Positions 1 to 7,092 of a stretch of DNA of 29,171 bases are shown piece after piece. This DNA is from Legionellales bacterium (GTDB lineage: Bacteria; Pseudomonadota; Gammaproteobacteria; Eutrophobiales; Eutrophobiaceae). The notes beneath the pieces are model-generated. The model was not told the origin of the DNA and searched no databases. It was given only the letters and a program-made list of their open reading frames with translations. Location of the stretch: NCBI GenBank assembly GCA_002721165.1, contig PBJS01000010.1, forward strand, positions 101,280 to 130,450, given 5' to 3'. The stretch's first letter is position 1; the number at the start of each line of letters is the position of its first letter. The translations under genes were made by a program, and so were the position numbers.

Positions 1-900
1 ATCCAGAATATCGGACAGGGAATCGAGACGGCCTATGCCCAGGTTACGGCGGAACTAATTGGTTGTTGTATGAAAGACGTATCCGTTGTGTGGGGCGATA
101 CCACTGCAATTCCTTTCGGGTCTGGAACCTTTTCTAGCCGCGGCGCGATGTTTGCGGCCGGCGCGATCGTCGATGCGGCTGAAAAAATAAAAACCCGACT
201 CTTATTGGGTGCCTCGGTATTGCTTGGATGTACCAATGAAGAACTAGAAATCAATAATTCCGTTATCAAGAGCGATAAAACTGGTGCAAATTGCACGCTC
301 TCAGAGTTAGCGCACGCTTGCTATGTCCAACCCGGTGCAGAGATTATCCTCGCAGACGCGGACGCACCCTTGCTGGAAGCACACGGCACCTATCGACATC
401 CCCAAGTTAGCTGGAAATTTGACGAAATGGGCCGCGCTCAATTCTACCCATCACACGCCGGAGGAGCTGCCGCAGCAATGGTCGAAGTGGACCCAGAGAC
501 AGGAAGGGTTGACGTACTAAAAATTTGGATGGTCAGCGATCACGGTGTAATCCTGAATCCTTTGATTCTTAGAGGTCAAACTATCGGTGGGGTCGTACAA
601 CAAATCGGGGCGACGATCTACGAAAGCTTTGAGTACGACCCGGATGGAATCCCGTACGCGAAAACAATGAAAGATTACGGAATGCCGACAGTGTGGGCTG
701 CGCCGGAGATCCATCTTGAGCATTTGGTAACTAAATCACCTGCGACTCGGGTCGGCGCAAAAGGAGGTGGAGAGGACGGTTGTATTGCAACCACAACAGT
801 GCTAATGGGCGCAGTCGAGGATGCGTTGCGACCTTTCGGCGTCAAGGTGATGAACGGGCAGCTCACGCCAGATCGGATCCGCAGCCTAATCGCAGATTAA
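1..900 (+). CDS. Molybdenum hydroxylase large subunit, CoxL/XdhA type, 3' end only
   Basis: This is the last 299 codons of a gene that begins before the window; the frame is open from base 1, so the Met at 70 is internal. The family binds the molybdopterin cofactor and oxidises substrates such as xanthine, aldehydes or CO together with FAD and 2Fe-2S subunits. The visible part starts with GQGIETAYAQ, the cofactor-contacting loop near the start of the second molybdopterin-binding domain, then VVWGDT, and near fragment residue 258 has GGGEDG, where the family's active-site Glu lies in a GxGExG setting. The substrate cannot be told, because the CoxL active-site loop (AYRCSFR in true CO dehydrogenase) is outside the window. 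Partner subunits are not downstream; the next gene is convergent. Family call is firm, substrate unknown. Confidence 0.9.
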   Translation: MQNIGQGIETAYAQVTAELIGCCMKDVSVVWGDTTAIPFGSGTFSSRGAMFAAGAIVDAAEKIKTRLLLGASVLLGCTNEELEINNSVIKSDKTGANCTLSELAHACYVQPGAEIILADADAPLLEAHGTYRHPQVSWKFDEMGRAQFYPSHAGGAAAAMVEVDPETGRVDVLKIWMVSDHGVILNPLILRGQTIGGVVQQIGATIYESFEYDPDGIPYAKTMKDYGMPTVWAAPEIHLEHLVTKSPATRVGAKGGGEDGCIATTTVLMGAVEDALRPFGVKVMNGQLTPDRIRSLIAD

Positions 901-910
901 GTTCAATATC

Positions 911-961
911 AACACGGCTGGTTCCACGCGTTACAGGATACCCTACCTGTTGAATCGTGTT
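911..961. terminator. Nested inverted repeat between convergent genes
   Basis: AACACG (911-916) can pair with CGTGTT (956-961), and ACAGG (933-937) with CCTGT (946-950) inside it. It sits in the 65-base gap between two converging stop codons, where a shared terminator would be expected. There is no T-run on either side, so a rho-independent terminator is only a possibility. Confidence 0.25.
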
Positions 962-965
962 CTGG

Positions 966-1253
966 CTACCGACGGCCGCCGCGGCGCCCACCTCCACGCG
1001 TATTGGACTTCTCCTGCGCCATATTAACGCGCAACGCCCTTCCGGCTAGATCTACCCCATTTTTTTCCAAAGCCGTTTCTGCAGCCTGTTGTGTTGCAAA
1101 CGTTATGAACGCGAATCCCTTCGAACGCCCAGTCTCACGATCCATGATCAATGCTAGTTCCTCGATCTCACCATAAGGTGCAAACAACCCTCGCAGCTGA
1201 TCCTCGTCAACTGAATAAGGGAAATTTCCTACGTACAATTTATTTTGTTGCAT
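966..1253 (-). CDS. Small RRM-type RNA-binding protein
   Basis: A 95-residue protein made of one RNA recognition motif. RNP2 is LYVGNF at residues 6-11 and RNP1 is KGFAFITF at 45-52, with the aromatic residues that stack on RNA bases in place. The tail (about 85-95) is rich in Arg and Gly, an RGG-like extension that usually adds non-specific RNA binding. Single-RRM proteins of this length are common in cyanobacteria and proteobacteria, where several are linked to cold adaptation; the specific RNA target cannot be inferred. GGAG (complement of 1259-1262) lies six bases before the ATG. It is a single gene, convergent with the molybdenum hydroxylase and followed upstream by a long gap, consistent with its own promoter or 5' leader. 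Confidence 0.92.
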   Translation of the reverse strand: MQQNKLYVGNFPYSVDEDQLRGLFAPYGEIEELALIMDRETGRSKGFAFITFATQQAAETALEKNGVDLAGRALRVNMAQEKSNTRGGGRRGGRR

Positions 1254-1819
1254 GACAACTCCAGGTTCGTTGTGTATTTCAGTAAATCTCTAAACTCGCC
1301 GTCACCGCTCAATCCTAGCCCAAGGGATCGCCGCACGTTATTTCCCTCCACTAATAAGTAGCGGAAGGGCTCGCAAGGAGAAGATTCAAATTCGCTGGTT
1401 TGCAACTGAGAGAATCGGGAGCGGATAGATGAGGACAGTATAGACGAAGGTTTGCAAACGCGCGACAAATAACGAGCAATGCTGTACCAAATTTTGACGT
1501 CTCCAAGATCGACCTCCGTGATGCCCTACGCATAGCCAGATGTGCACTGCAACACGAGACATTTGTGGATGAAACCTTCCGACAACGCTCGACTCGGGTA
1601 AAACAACACCGACAGAACACCTGTTGCGCTCAGCCTAAAAGCTGTAGTAGATAATGTCTCCAAGTTTCATGGTAATTGTTCAATTTGGGTTATTTTCCCC
1701 GTATTCGGTCGTACACTATGCCTTAGTTCTGCCCAACTGGGACGAACCTGATAAGTATCAGAGCGAAAAACATAATAGCCACCCAATCCCAATAGATATA
1801 AAACTTTAAGAGGTCCATC
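1254..1819. other. 566-base gap with no convincing gene
   Basis: No open frame here has both a start with a ribosome site and protein-like composition. One plus-strand frame (about 1356-1652) is open except for a single TGA near 1427 and reads like a weak arginine-rich protein, but it has no start codon and I recognise nothing in it; the minus frames are Cys/Ser-rich shadows. The gap must hold the promoters of the leftward RRM gene and the rightward azoreductase. No clear -35/-10 pair stands out. Confidence 0.4.
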
Positions 1820-2446
1820 ATGGCAACACTTCTATACATTGAAGCATCACCACGAAAACAACGTTCACATTCGATCACCGTCGCCAACGCGTTCCTAGAC
1901 GCGTATAGATCGAGACACCCAAATGACCAGATAGACTTGCTAGACCTATGGAGTGAGACTCTACCGGCATTCGACGGCGATATGATTAATGCAAAATACG
2001 CCGTCATGCATGGCGAAGATCCGTCTCCAGAAGAACAAACGGCGTGGGCGCAGGTGGGAACTATCTGTAAGCGCTTCACTGAAGCCGACAAGTATCTGTT
2101 CAGTGTTCCGATGTGGAATTTCAGTATTCCCTATGTTTTGAAACATTACATCGATGTCATAACGCAACCGGGGTATTCGTGGAGTTTTGATCCAGAAGTT
2201 GGCTATAGTGGACTCGTGACCGGACCGGTTGCCACGATTTATTCTAGCGGAGGCGCCTACCATGAAGGCAGTGGTGCTGAAGCATTCGACCAACAAAAAC
2301 CATATTTCGAAGGATGGCTCGGCTTCGTCGGCCTCAGTATCGTATCTCAAATCACTGTCGGACCAACGCTTAGTCCTCCTGATGAAGTTGACAAAGTGTT
2401 GGAAAATGCTATCGAGGACGCAAAAAATTTAGGTTCTACTTTTTAA
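1820..2446 (+). CDS. azoR: FMN-dependent NADH-azoreductase
   Basis: A 208-residue flavodoxin-fold quinone/azo reductase of the AzoR family. These cytosolic homodimers use FMN and NAD(P)H to reduce quinones and azo bonds by two-electron steps, and are usually seen as detoxification enzymes. Family marks are the N-terminal phosphate-binding loop EASPRKQRSHS, the PMWNFSIP stretch near residues 97-104 that lines the flavin, the following LKHYID helix, and the SSGGAY loop near 147-152. Length matches the family (about 200). AAGAGG at 1808-1813 is a good ribosome site for the ATG at 1820. It is a single gene and ends in a strong hairpin shared with the converging EF-G gene. Physiological substrate is unknown. 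Confidence 0.93.
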   Translation: MATLLYIEASPRKQRSHSITVANAFLDAYRSRHPNDQIDLLDLWSETLPAFDGDMINAKYAVMHGEDPSPEEQTAWAQVGTICKRFTEADKYLFSVPMWNFSIPYVLKHYIDVITQPGYSWSFDPEVGYSGLVTGPVATIYSSGGAYHEGSGAEAFDQQKPYFEGWLGFVGLSIVSQITVGPTLSPPDEVDKVLENAIEDAKNLGSTF

Positions 2447-2463
2447 CCCAAGCATGTGTAGAC

Positions 2464-2506
2464 AAGGGAACAACAAGGCTTACGGTTCAGCCTTGATTGT
2501 TCTCTT
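2464..2506. terminator. Hairpin terminator between azoR and the EF-G gene
   Basis: A long stem forms between 2465-2480 and 2489-2506: CAAGGCT pairs with AGCCTTG, extended by GGGAACAA with TTGTTCTC across one bulged A and one wobble pair, around the loop TACGGTTC. It lies in the 112-base gap between two converging genes and could serve both. The following bases are pyrimidine-rich (CTTGCCTTCC) rather than a pure T-run. Confidence 0.65.
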
Positions 2507-2558
2507 GCCTTCCTTCAACTAGCGGTATGCGAATCGCGCGACGACACACACCCTCCTG

Positions 2559-4637
2559 TTAACTTTTTCGCTCGTCTACTTCCTTGATAACCTCTTCGGC
2601 GACACTCGAGGGGCAAGCTGAATAATGGGAAAATTCCATCGAGAATTGGCCCCGGCCAGAGGTCATCGTCCGTAGGTCTCCGATGTAACCAAACATTTCA
2701 CTCAAAGGCACATCAGCCTTTACTCGTACTCCTGATACCCCCGGCTCCTGGTCTTTTATCATGCCCCGTCGCCGATTGAGGTCACCGATAACGTCTCCAA
2801 CATGGTCGTCAGGTGTAAACACGTCTACGTTCATAATAGGCTCCAGCAATTGCGGGCCCGCTTTTGGGATCGTCTGTCGATAGGCCGCCCGAGCTGCAGT
2901 CTCGAAGGCAATCGCAGAGGAGTCGACTGCATGAAAACCACCGTCAACTAGCGTAACTTTAAAATCTAGGCAGGGGAATCCGGCAAGTACACCGCCATCG
3001 ATACTGTTCACAAAACCCTTTTCTACAGCAGGCCAAAACTCCCTAGGAACGTTGCCACCGGTCACGGTAGATTCGAACTGAAATCCGCTACCGACTTCAC
3101 CAGGCTCAAGAACGAAATCTATCTTTGCAAATTGGCCGGAACCGCCTGTCTGTTTTTTATGTATGTAGCTATCTTCGACACGTTTAGTGATTGTTTCCCG
3201 ATAGGCAACCTGCGGCTTACCTACGTCCACTTCGCAGCCGTGGGTCCGCTTGAGTATGTCGACCTTAATATCTAGGTGCAGCTCACCCATTCCTTTAATA
3301 ATTGTCTCACCGCTATCGATATCGGTCTCGACGGAAAACGACGGATCTTCTTGGATCATTTTTCCAAGCGCGATACCCATTTTTTCTGCACCAGCCTTGT
3401 CCTTTGGCATAATCGCAACCGAAATAACCGGATCTGGAAATACCATTGGCTCTAAGGTCGCCGGATTTTTTACGTCACACAGTGTATGTCCAGTTTGGAC
3501 GTTCTTCATACCCAGCACAGCAACGATGTCACCAGCTTGTGCATTATCAACATCTTCTCGGGAATCAGCATGCATCTCTACTATTCGGCCAATCCGTTCA
3601 GTTTTTCCGGTAAAGGTATTGAGTACAGTAGTTCCCTTTTCAACCTTCCCCGAATAAATCCTAATGAAGGTTAAGGCTCCATACCGATCATCCATGATTT
3701 TGAACGCAAGCGCGCGGAAGGGCTTGTCGACGTCGACTATCGCGACACTCCCAGTTTCGTTACCCTCCAGGTCGATTTCGGGCTGTGGTTTTACCTCCAT
3801 CGGATTTGGCAAATAATCGACGACAGCATCAAGTATTAGTTGTACGCCTTTGTTTTTGAACGAAGACCCGCAGTAGGTCGGAAAAAACGAAAGATTGATC
3901 GTACCGACTCGGATGCAACGCTTGAGTGTCTCGATATCAGGTTCCTCACCGTCTAGATATTTTCCCATCACATCGTCGTCTTGTTCGATCGCCAATTCGA
4001 TCAACTGCTCGCGATAGTTTTCAACATCGTCGACCATATCTGCCGGTACGTCTTGTTCGGTGTAGTTCATGGGATCACCGGAATCGTCCCACACCCACGC
4101 CCTGCGTGTAAGGAGATCGACGACGCCGACAAACTGGTCTTCAATCCCAATCGGTAATGTCATCACTAACGGATTAGCGCCAAGAACGTCTTTGACCTGC
4201 TTCACGACCCTATAAAAGTCTGCGCCCGTCCGGTCGAGTTTATTGACGTAGATGATACGGGCCACTTCTGAATCGTTGGCGTACCGCCAGTTCGTTTCCG
4301 ATTGGGGCTCAACACCGCCTGAACCGCAGAAAACGCCGACCCCACCATCCAAAACCTTTAGCGACCGATAAACCTCGATGGTGAAATCAACGTGGCCCGG
4401 CGTATCAATAATATTGAGTTGATGCTCTTTCCAAAAACAGGTCGTAGCTGCCGACTGAATCGTGATACCACGCTCTTGTTCCTGTTCCATAAAATCAGTC
4501 GTCGCCGCCCCGTCATGCACCTCGCCAATCTTATGAATCTTACCGGTCAACTTTAGGATTCGCTCTGTCGTCGTAGTCTTGCCCGCATCAACGTGCGCAA
4601 AAATGCCAATATTTCGGTAAAAGGTCAGATCTTTCAT
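2559..4637 (-). CDS. fusA: Elongation factor G, second (EF-G2) class
   Basis: Translational GTPase of 692 residues that drives ribosomal translocation and, with RRF, recycling. GTPase motifs are AHVDAGKT at 14-21 (G1), RGITI at 56-60 (G2), DTPGHVD at 78-84 (G3) and NKLD at 132-135 (G4); domains II-V follow at full length, with SGRGQFSMEF near the C-terminus. I chose the ATG at 4637, preceded by AGAGAGAG, because family members start with a short acidic residue run before YRNIGIF. The frame stays open 48 codons further upstream, but that part is unlike EF-G. The sequence (EVHDGAATTDF, GSGGVEPQSETNWRYAN) matches the extra EF-G2 paralogue of gammaproteobacteria, and rpsL, rpsG and tuf are absent here, so a main fusA is probably elsewhere. 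Which EF-G job it does is not visible. Confidence 0.93.
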   Translation of the reverse strand: MKDLTFYRNIGIFAHVDAGKTTTTERILKLTGKIHKIGEVHDGAATTDFMEQEQERGITIQSAATTCFWKEHQLNIIDTPGHVDFTIEVYRSLKVLDGGVGVFCGSGGVEPQSETNWRYANDSEVARIIYVNKLDRTGADFYRVVKQVKDVLGANPLVMTLPIGIEDQFVGVVDLLTRRAWVWDDSGDPMNYTEQDVPADMVDDVENYREQLIELAIEQDDDVMGKYLDGEEPDIETLKRCIRVGTINLSFFPTYCGSSFKNKGVQLILDAVVDYLPNPMEVKPQPEIDLEGNETGSVAIVDVDKPFRALAFKIMDDRYGALTFIRIYSGKVEKGTTVLNTFTGKTERIGRIVEMHADSREDVDNAQAGDIVAVLGMKNVQTGHTLCDVKNPATLEPMVFPDPVISVAIMPKDKAGAEKMGIALGKMIQEDPSFSVETDIDSGETIIKGMGELHLDIKVDILKRTHGCEVDVGKPQVAYRETITKRVEDSYIHKKQTGGSGQFAKIDFVLEPGEVGSGFQFESTVTGGNVPREFWPAVEKGFVNSIDGGVLAGFPCLDFKVTLVDGGFHAVDSSAIAFETAARAAYRQTIPKAGPQLLEPIMNVDVFTPDDHVGDVIGDLNRRRGMIKDQEPGVSGVRVKADVPLSEMFGYIGDLRTMTSGRGQFSMEFSHYSACPSSVAEEVIKEVDERKS

Positions 4638-5004
4638 TTTCTCTCTCTGATTGATTTCAGCAGCTAACCCCATAACCTCCGAGTAGTCCCGAAGAGAAGG
4701 ATGTTTTCGGTTAGTAATAAGCATGCCATCCCGACCAAGTTTCGAGTCACCGGTTAGGCAGTGGCGCATCTTAATCGCCAATGGTGCGAAGCGGAACAGT
4801 TTTTCGAAAAAAATTACGGAAATTGCCTAGGAAATGATAATTTATATAGGGTTTCAGGGGAAAAAGGGAGGGTAATCCCTCAGCAGCATCCTGAAAAATC
4901 CAGATCTAGCGCCTAATTCGGCGCAATTAAGCGTAAAATCCGTAGAAGGAACTATCGATTCAGTTCTAGCTACCGGAAAACCAACGATTTTAGCTGAAAC
5001 TAAT
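4638..5004. other. Divergent gap upstream of EF-G2 and the protease
   Basis: The first 144 bases continue the EF-G frame without a stop but do not look like protein of that family. The plus strand is also open from 4876 into the protease gene. Small hairpins are possible at 4909-4924 (GCGCC/GGCGC) and 4869-4882 (GAGGG/CCCTC). An AT-rich stretch near 4835-4850 (TTATATAG) could hold a promoter for the rightward gene. Nothing else was seen. Confidence 0.35.
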
Positions 5005-5898
5005 GTGATCAACGCCCATAGGCATTCATTTCGAGTGGCAAAATTAGAAATTCTTGCGGAGGAAACCGGCGCGCTATTAGGGGAGGCAACCGGATTTTTT
5101 TGCGAGTACGCGAGTAGAACCTTCCTTGTCACAAACTGGCATGTAGTTTCAGGCAGGCACTTTCAAACCAAACAACCTCTTCATCGATCACAAGCACTAC
5201 CAGGCGCATTGAAGGTGCACACCCACGTCTCTAAATCGATCTCTTCGATCGAGACGCCATCATCATCAACGACCTTCAATATCTCCCTAGTCGATCACTC
5301 CGGTTCGCCTATTTGGCTTGAACACCCTCTATTTGGCTGCGATGTAGACGTGATTGCAATCGAAGTTGATAGACTGATCCCTGATTGCAGCAAAATTTAC
5401 CGCATCGATCTCGCAGTAGAATTATCCCGCGACACGCAGCTCTCGGTGATGGATCAAGCCTTTGTGACTGGTTATCCGTTAAGTGCAACCATCACCCCAA
5501 ACAGCCTTCCCATATATAAGAGTGGGACTATCGCCTCCGAGCCAAGTGTTTTTGACTCTCAACCGCGAATCTACGTTGACGGTAAAACCAAAACCGGTAT
5601 GTCAGGGTCCCCAGTGATGATAAAACGTCGACGGAAGTCACCTGAACGCGATGGTACCAATGGCTTGAATTCCAACCCACTAGACTTTGTCGGTATTTAC
5701 TCCGGCAGAGATCGCCAAGAACGAACCGAATTCGAAGCCGAACTCGGTATCATGTGGCCTTACAAAGAGTGTTTGATCCCAATCATTGAGTCCTTTCTAG
5801 ATAGTCAAACCCCATCAAAGGATGAGAATAAAACTCGAGCGGATAACACCCGCGGCACAACAGCGGATAATTGGCGTACAGGCGACGAAGACGGTTAG
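5005..5898 (+). CDS. Trypsin-fold serine protease, cytosolic, no signal peptide
   Basis: A 297-residue protein with the trypsin catalytic pattern: His46 in TNWHVVSG, Asp115 in CDVDVIAIEV and Ser200 in GKTKTGMSGSP, which aligns to GDSGG. Strand spacing is that of a two-barrel chymotrypsin fold of bacterial type. There is no signal peptide, membrane segment or PDZ domain, so it is not a DegP/HtrA protein and probably works in the cytoplasm; such proteins often sit in stress or defence settings, but no partner gene is next to it. The last 35 residues are hydrophilic and probably disordered. The start is uncertain: GTG at 5005 puts the first barrel strand (FRVAKLEIL) near the N-terminus, but has no clear ribosome site and the frame is open back to 4876. 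Its stop overlaps the converging hydrolase stop by bases 5895-5898. Confidence 0.75.
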   Translation: MINAHRHSFRVAKLEILAEETGALLGEATGFFCEYASRTFLVTNWHVVSGRHFQTKQPLHRSQALPGALKVHTHVSKSISSIETPSSSTTFNISLVDHSGSPIWLEHPLFGCDVDVIAIEVDRLIPDCSKIYRIDLAVELSRDTQLSVMDQAFVTGYPLSATITPNSLPIYKSGTIASEPSVFDSQPRIYVDGKTKTGMSGSPVMIKRRRKSPERDGTNGLNSNPLDFVGIYSGRDRQERTEFEAELGIMWPYKECLIPIIESFLDSQTPSKDENKTRADNTRGTTADNWRTGDEDG

Positions 5899-6677
5899 GC
5901 TTGCTCCGAAAGAAAATTGATGACAGCCTCGTTAAAGGCACTGGGGTTTTCTACGAAAGGCCAATGTCCAGCATGTTCAATAGTCGCCAGATCACAATGC
6001 GGCAATCTATCACGCAGATATTCATGATATTTCAATGGCGTTAATGGATCCTGCTCTCCGCAGATCACCAGCGAAGGCACTGTAATCTGCCCCAGCCGGC
6101 TCATACAATCGAAGCTGTCATCGGCGATCCAATCTTTGTAAACAACACGCGAATCGCAACCAGAAGTCACCGCAGTGACCCCTTCCACAACGTGTTGGGG
6201 AGTGCTATCGGCATAGCCAAAACGCGAGTCTTGTTGGGTATTGACGCCACCAGTTTCTGCAGCTTTTCGCGCCAGATCTAATACTTTTCGGTTAACGCGA
6301 AGGCGCGCACCTGTGTCGATCAGCATTAAGCCGGCTACGAGATCTCCAAAGTAGAGGGCAAGCGAAAGCGCTATACCGCCGCCAAGCGAATGTCCAGCGA
6401 CAATACACGACTCCCATTCTAAATGCTCAATCAAGGCACCAACGAAAAACGCATAGTCAGCAGCACTACGAAAGCCATTCCCTTCGGACTCACCGTGACC
6501 TGGTAGATCTATCGCTACCGCTTCGTGTTGTTCCGAAATCGCTTGAATATGTCCAGAAAATACTTTCGCATTACAGCCTGTACCATGGATGTACATAATT
6601 CGCTGACCCCCATTATCTTCCGTCGGCCGATAATGGTCGTAGCTAACAATAATTCCTTCTATGTTTGTTGTCGGCAT
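5895..6677 (-). CDS. Alpha/beta hydrolase
   Basis: A 260-residue soluble alpha/beta-hydrolase with the full set of catalytic elements: oxyanion-hole HGTG at 31-34, nucleophile Ser97 in GHSLGG, acid Asp210 in CGEQDPLTP, and His238 in EHAGHWPF. DLPGHGES at 58-64 is typical of the esterase/lactonase/meta-cleavage-product hydrolase group, but the substrate cannot be read. The ATG at 6677 lacks a clear ribosome site; a slightly later start would still keep the fold. It ends in a four-base tail-to-tail overlap with the protease gene. The 26-codon peptide gene and its terminator-like stem lie just upstream on the same strand, so readthrough or attenuation into this gene is possible but unproven. Confidence 0.85.
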   Translation of the reverse strand: MPTTNIEGIIVSYDHYRPTEDNGGQRIMYIHGTGCNAKVFSGHIQAISEQHEAVAIDLPGHGESEGNGFRSAADYAFFVGALIEHLEWESCIVAGHSLGGGIALSLALYFGDLVAGLMLIDTGARLRVNRKVLDLARKAAETGGVNTQQDSRFGYADSTPQHVVEGVTAVTSGCDSRVVYKDWIADDSFDCMSRLGQITVPSLVICGEQDPLTPLKYHEYLRDRLPHCDLATIEHAGHWPFVENPSAFNEAVINFLSEQA

Positions 6678-6734
6678 TTTGATTTGCAGAAATACTTCGA
6701 AATCTAGCAGTCATGCTTTACCTGAAATTAAGAA

Positions 6735-6754
6735 GGGCCGCGATGAAGCGGCCC
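6735..6754 (-). terminator. Terminator-like hairpin after the 26-codon peptide gene
   Basis: On the minus strand GGGCCGC and GCGGCCC form a perfect seven-pair GC stem around TTCATC, followed by TTCTTAATTT. The stem is strong and the tail moderately T-rich, so it fits a rho-independent terminator for leftward transcription. On the plus strand no T-run follows. It lies 58 bases before the hydrolase start, so it could also act as an attenuator for that gene. Confidence 0.6.
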
Positions 6755-6780
6755 TCCGTGAGACTGAATCTCTTCAACCT

Positions 6781-6803
6781 CTAGATCGGTCACCCGATCC
6801 TAG
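6781..6803 (-). other. GUGA-loop hairpin directly after the peptide stop codon
   Basis: On the minus strand GATCGG (6799-6794), loop GTGA (6793-6790) and CCGATC (6789-6784) form a perfect six-pair stem closed by a GNRA-type tetraloop. Across one bulged G it extends with CTA/TAG to nine pairs. It begins four bases after the TGA of the 26-codon gene. It could protect the RNA 3' end, bind a protein, or be part of a small RNA. Confidence 0.55.
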
Positions 6804-6807
6804 TATC

Positions 6808-6888
6808 TCATGCAGAGTTCCGGATTTCTTCCATAATCTGTTTAAGATCCAAAGGCTGATTAGATATCGATAACATCTCACTAGACAT
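6808..6888 (-). CDS. 26-residue peptide gene with very strong ribosome site
   Basis: A short frame starting MSSEMLSISNQ and ending EEIRNSA. I do not recognise it. Residues 13-23 (LDLKQIMEEIR) could form an amphipathic helix; there is no Cys, Gly, His or aromatic residue, so it lacks the marks of PqqA, mycofactocin, lasso or lanthipeptide precursors. Similar IMxEIR segments occur at the N-termini of some methyltransferases and glycosyltransferases, so a truncated relic is an alternative. The case that it is translated rests on the 13-base Shine-Dalgarno match eight bases before the ATG, and on the hairpin and terminator-like stem that follow, which together form a compact transcription unit. 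No obvious peptide-modifying enzyme is adjacent. Its job may be peptide, leader or dual-function RNA. Confidence 0.55.
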   Translation of the reverse strand: MSSEMLSISNQPLDLKQIMEEIRNSA

Positions 6889-6890
6889 TT

Positions 6891-6903
6891 GGATCACCTC
6901 CTT
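6891..6903 (-). promoter_or_regulatory. Full-length Shine-Dalgarno site of the peptide gene
   Basis: The minus strand reads AAGGAGGTGATCC, complementary over all 13 bases to the conserved 3' end of bacterial 16S rRNA. AGGAGG is eight bases before the ATG at 6888, close to ideal spacing. The other genes in this window have four- to seven-base sites at most, so this one is exceptional. Confidence 0.75.
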
Positions 6904-7010
6904 CTTAAATATGGTAACGGGTACAAGTATCCCTCCAACCTAACTTTAAGTCCATGCTGAATGCCCAATTTTTCGTAGGAGTATTTCGCCTCGTCATAGC
7001 GAGCAATCAT
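6894..7010 (-). CDS. Possible 38-residue upstream ORF ending inside the Shine-Dalgarno site
   Basis: An ATG at 7010 opens 38 codons with six Tyr residues and a basic end of three Arg codons (AGA AGG AGG) before TGA at 6896-6894. The last codons and the stop are themselves the ribosome site of the 26-codon gene, so ribosomes on this frame would cover that site, which is the layout of a coupled or regulatory upstream frame. It has no good ribosome site of its own and resembles nothing I know. Chance is a real alternative for a frame this short. Confidence 0.25.
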   Translation of the reverse strand: MIARYDEAKYSYEKLGIQHGLKVRLEGYLYPLPYLRRR

Positions 7011-7092
7011 TTTGATCTGAAATCAGCCATTGGTCGACAAAATATCGAACACGGCATAATAAAAGCCGCAGTAGCAACCACATGACTGCCAT

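Noticed and set aside
1351..1620. Cys-rich 89-codon minus-strand frame
   Set aside because: No ribosome site, composition of a shadow frame, no recognisable motif.
4638..4781. 48-codon N-terminal extension of EF-G
   Set aside because: Unlike any EF-G, whereas the ATG at 4637 has a purine-rich ribosome site and gives the family length.
6808..6888. Calling the 26-residue peptide a PQQ, lasso or other RiPP precursor
   Set aside because: It lacks the Glu-x3-Tyr of PqqA, any Cys, and any adjacent radical-SAM, cyclase or peptidase-transporter gene.
6994..7092. 32-codon hydrophobic frame starting right after the dehydrogenase stop
   Set aside because: No ribosome site and overlaps nothing conserved; a short hydrophobic run with early Leu is weak evidence.
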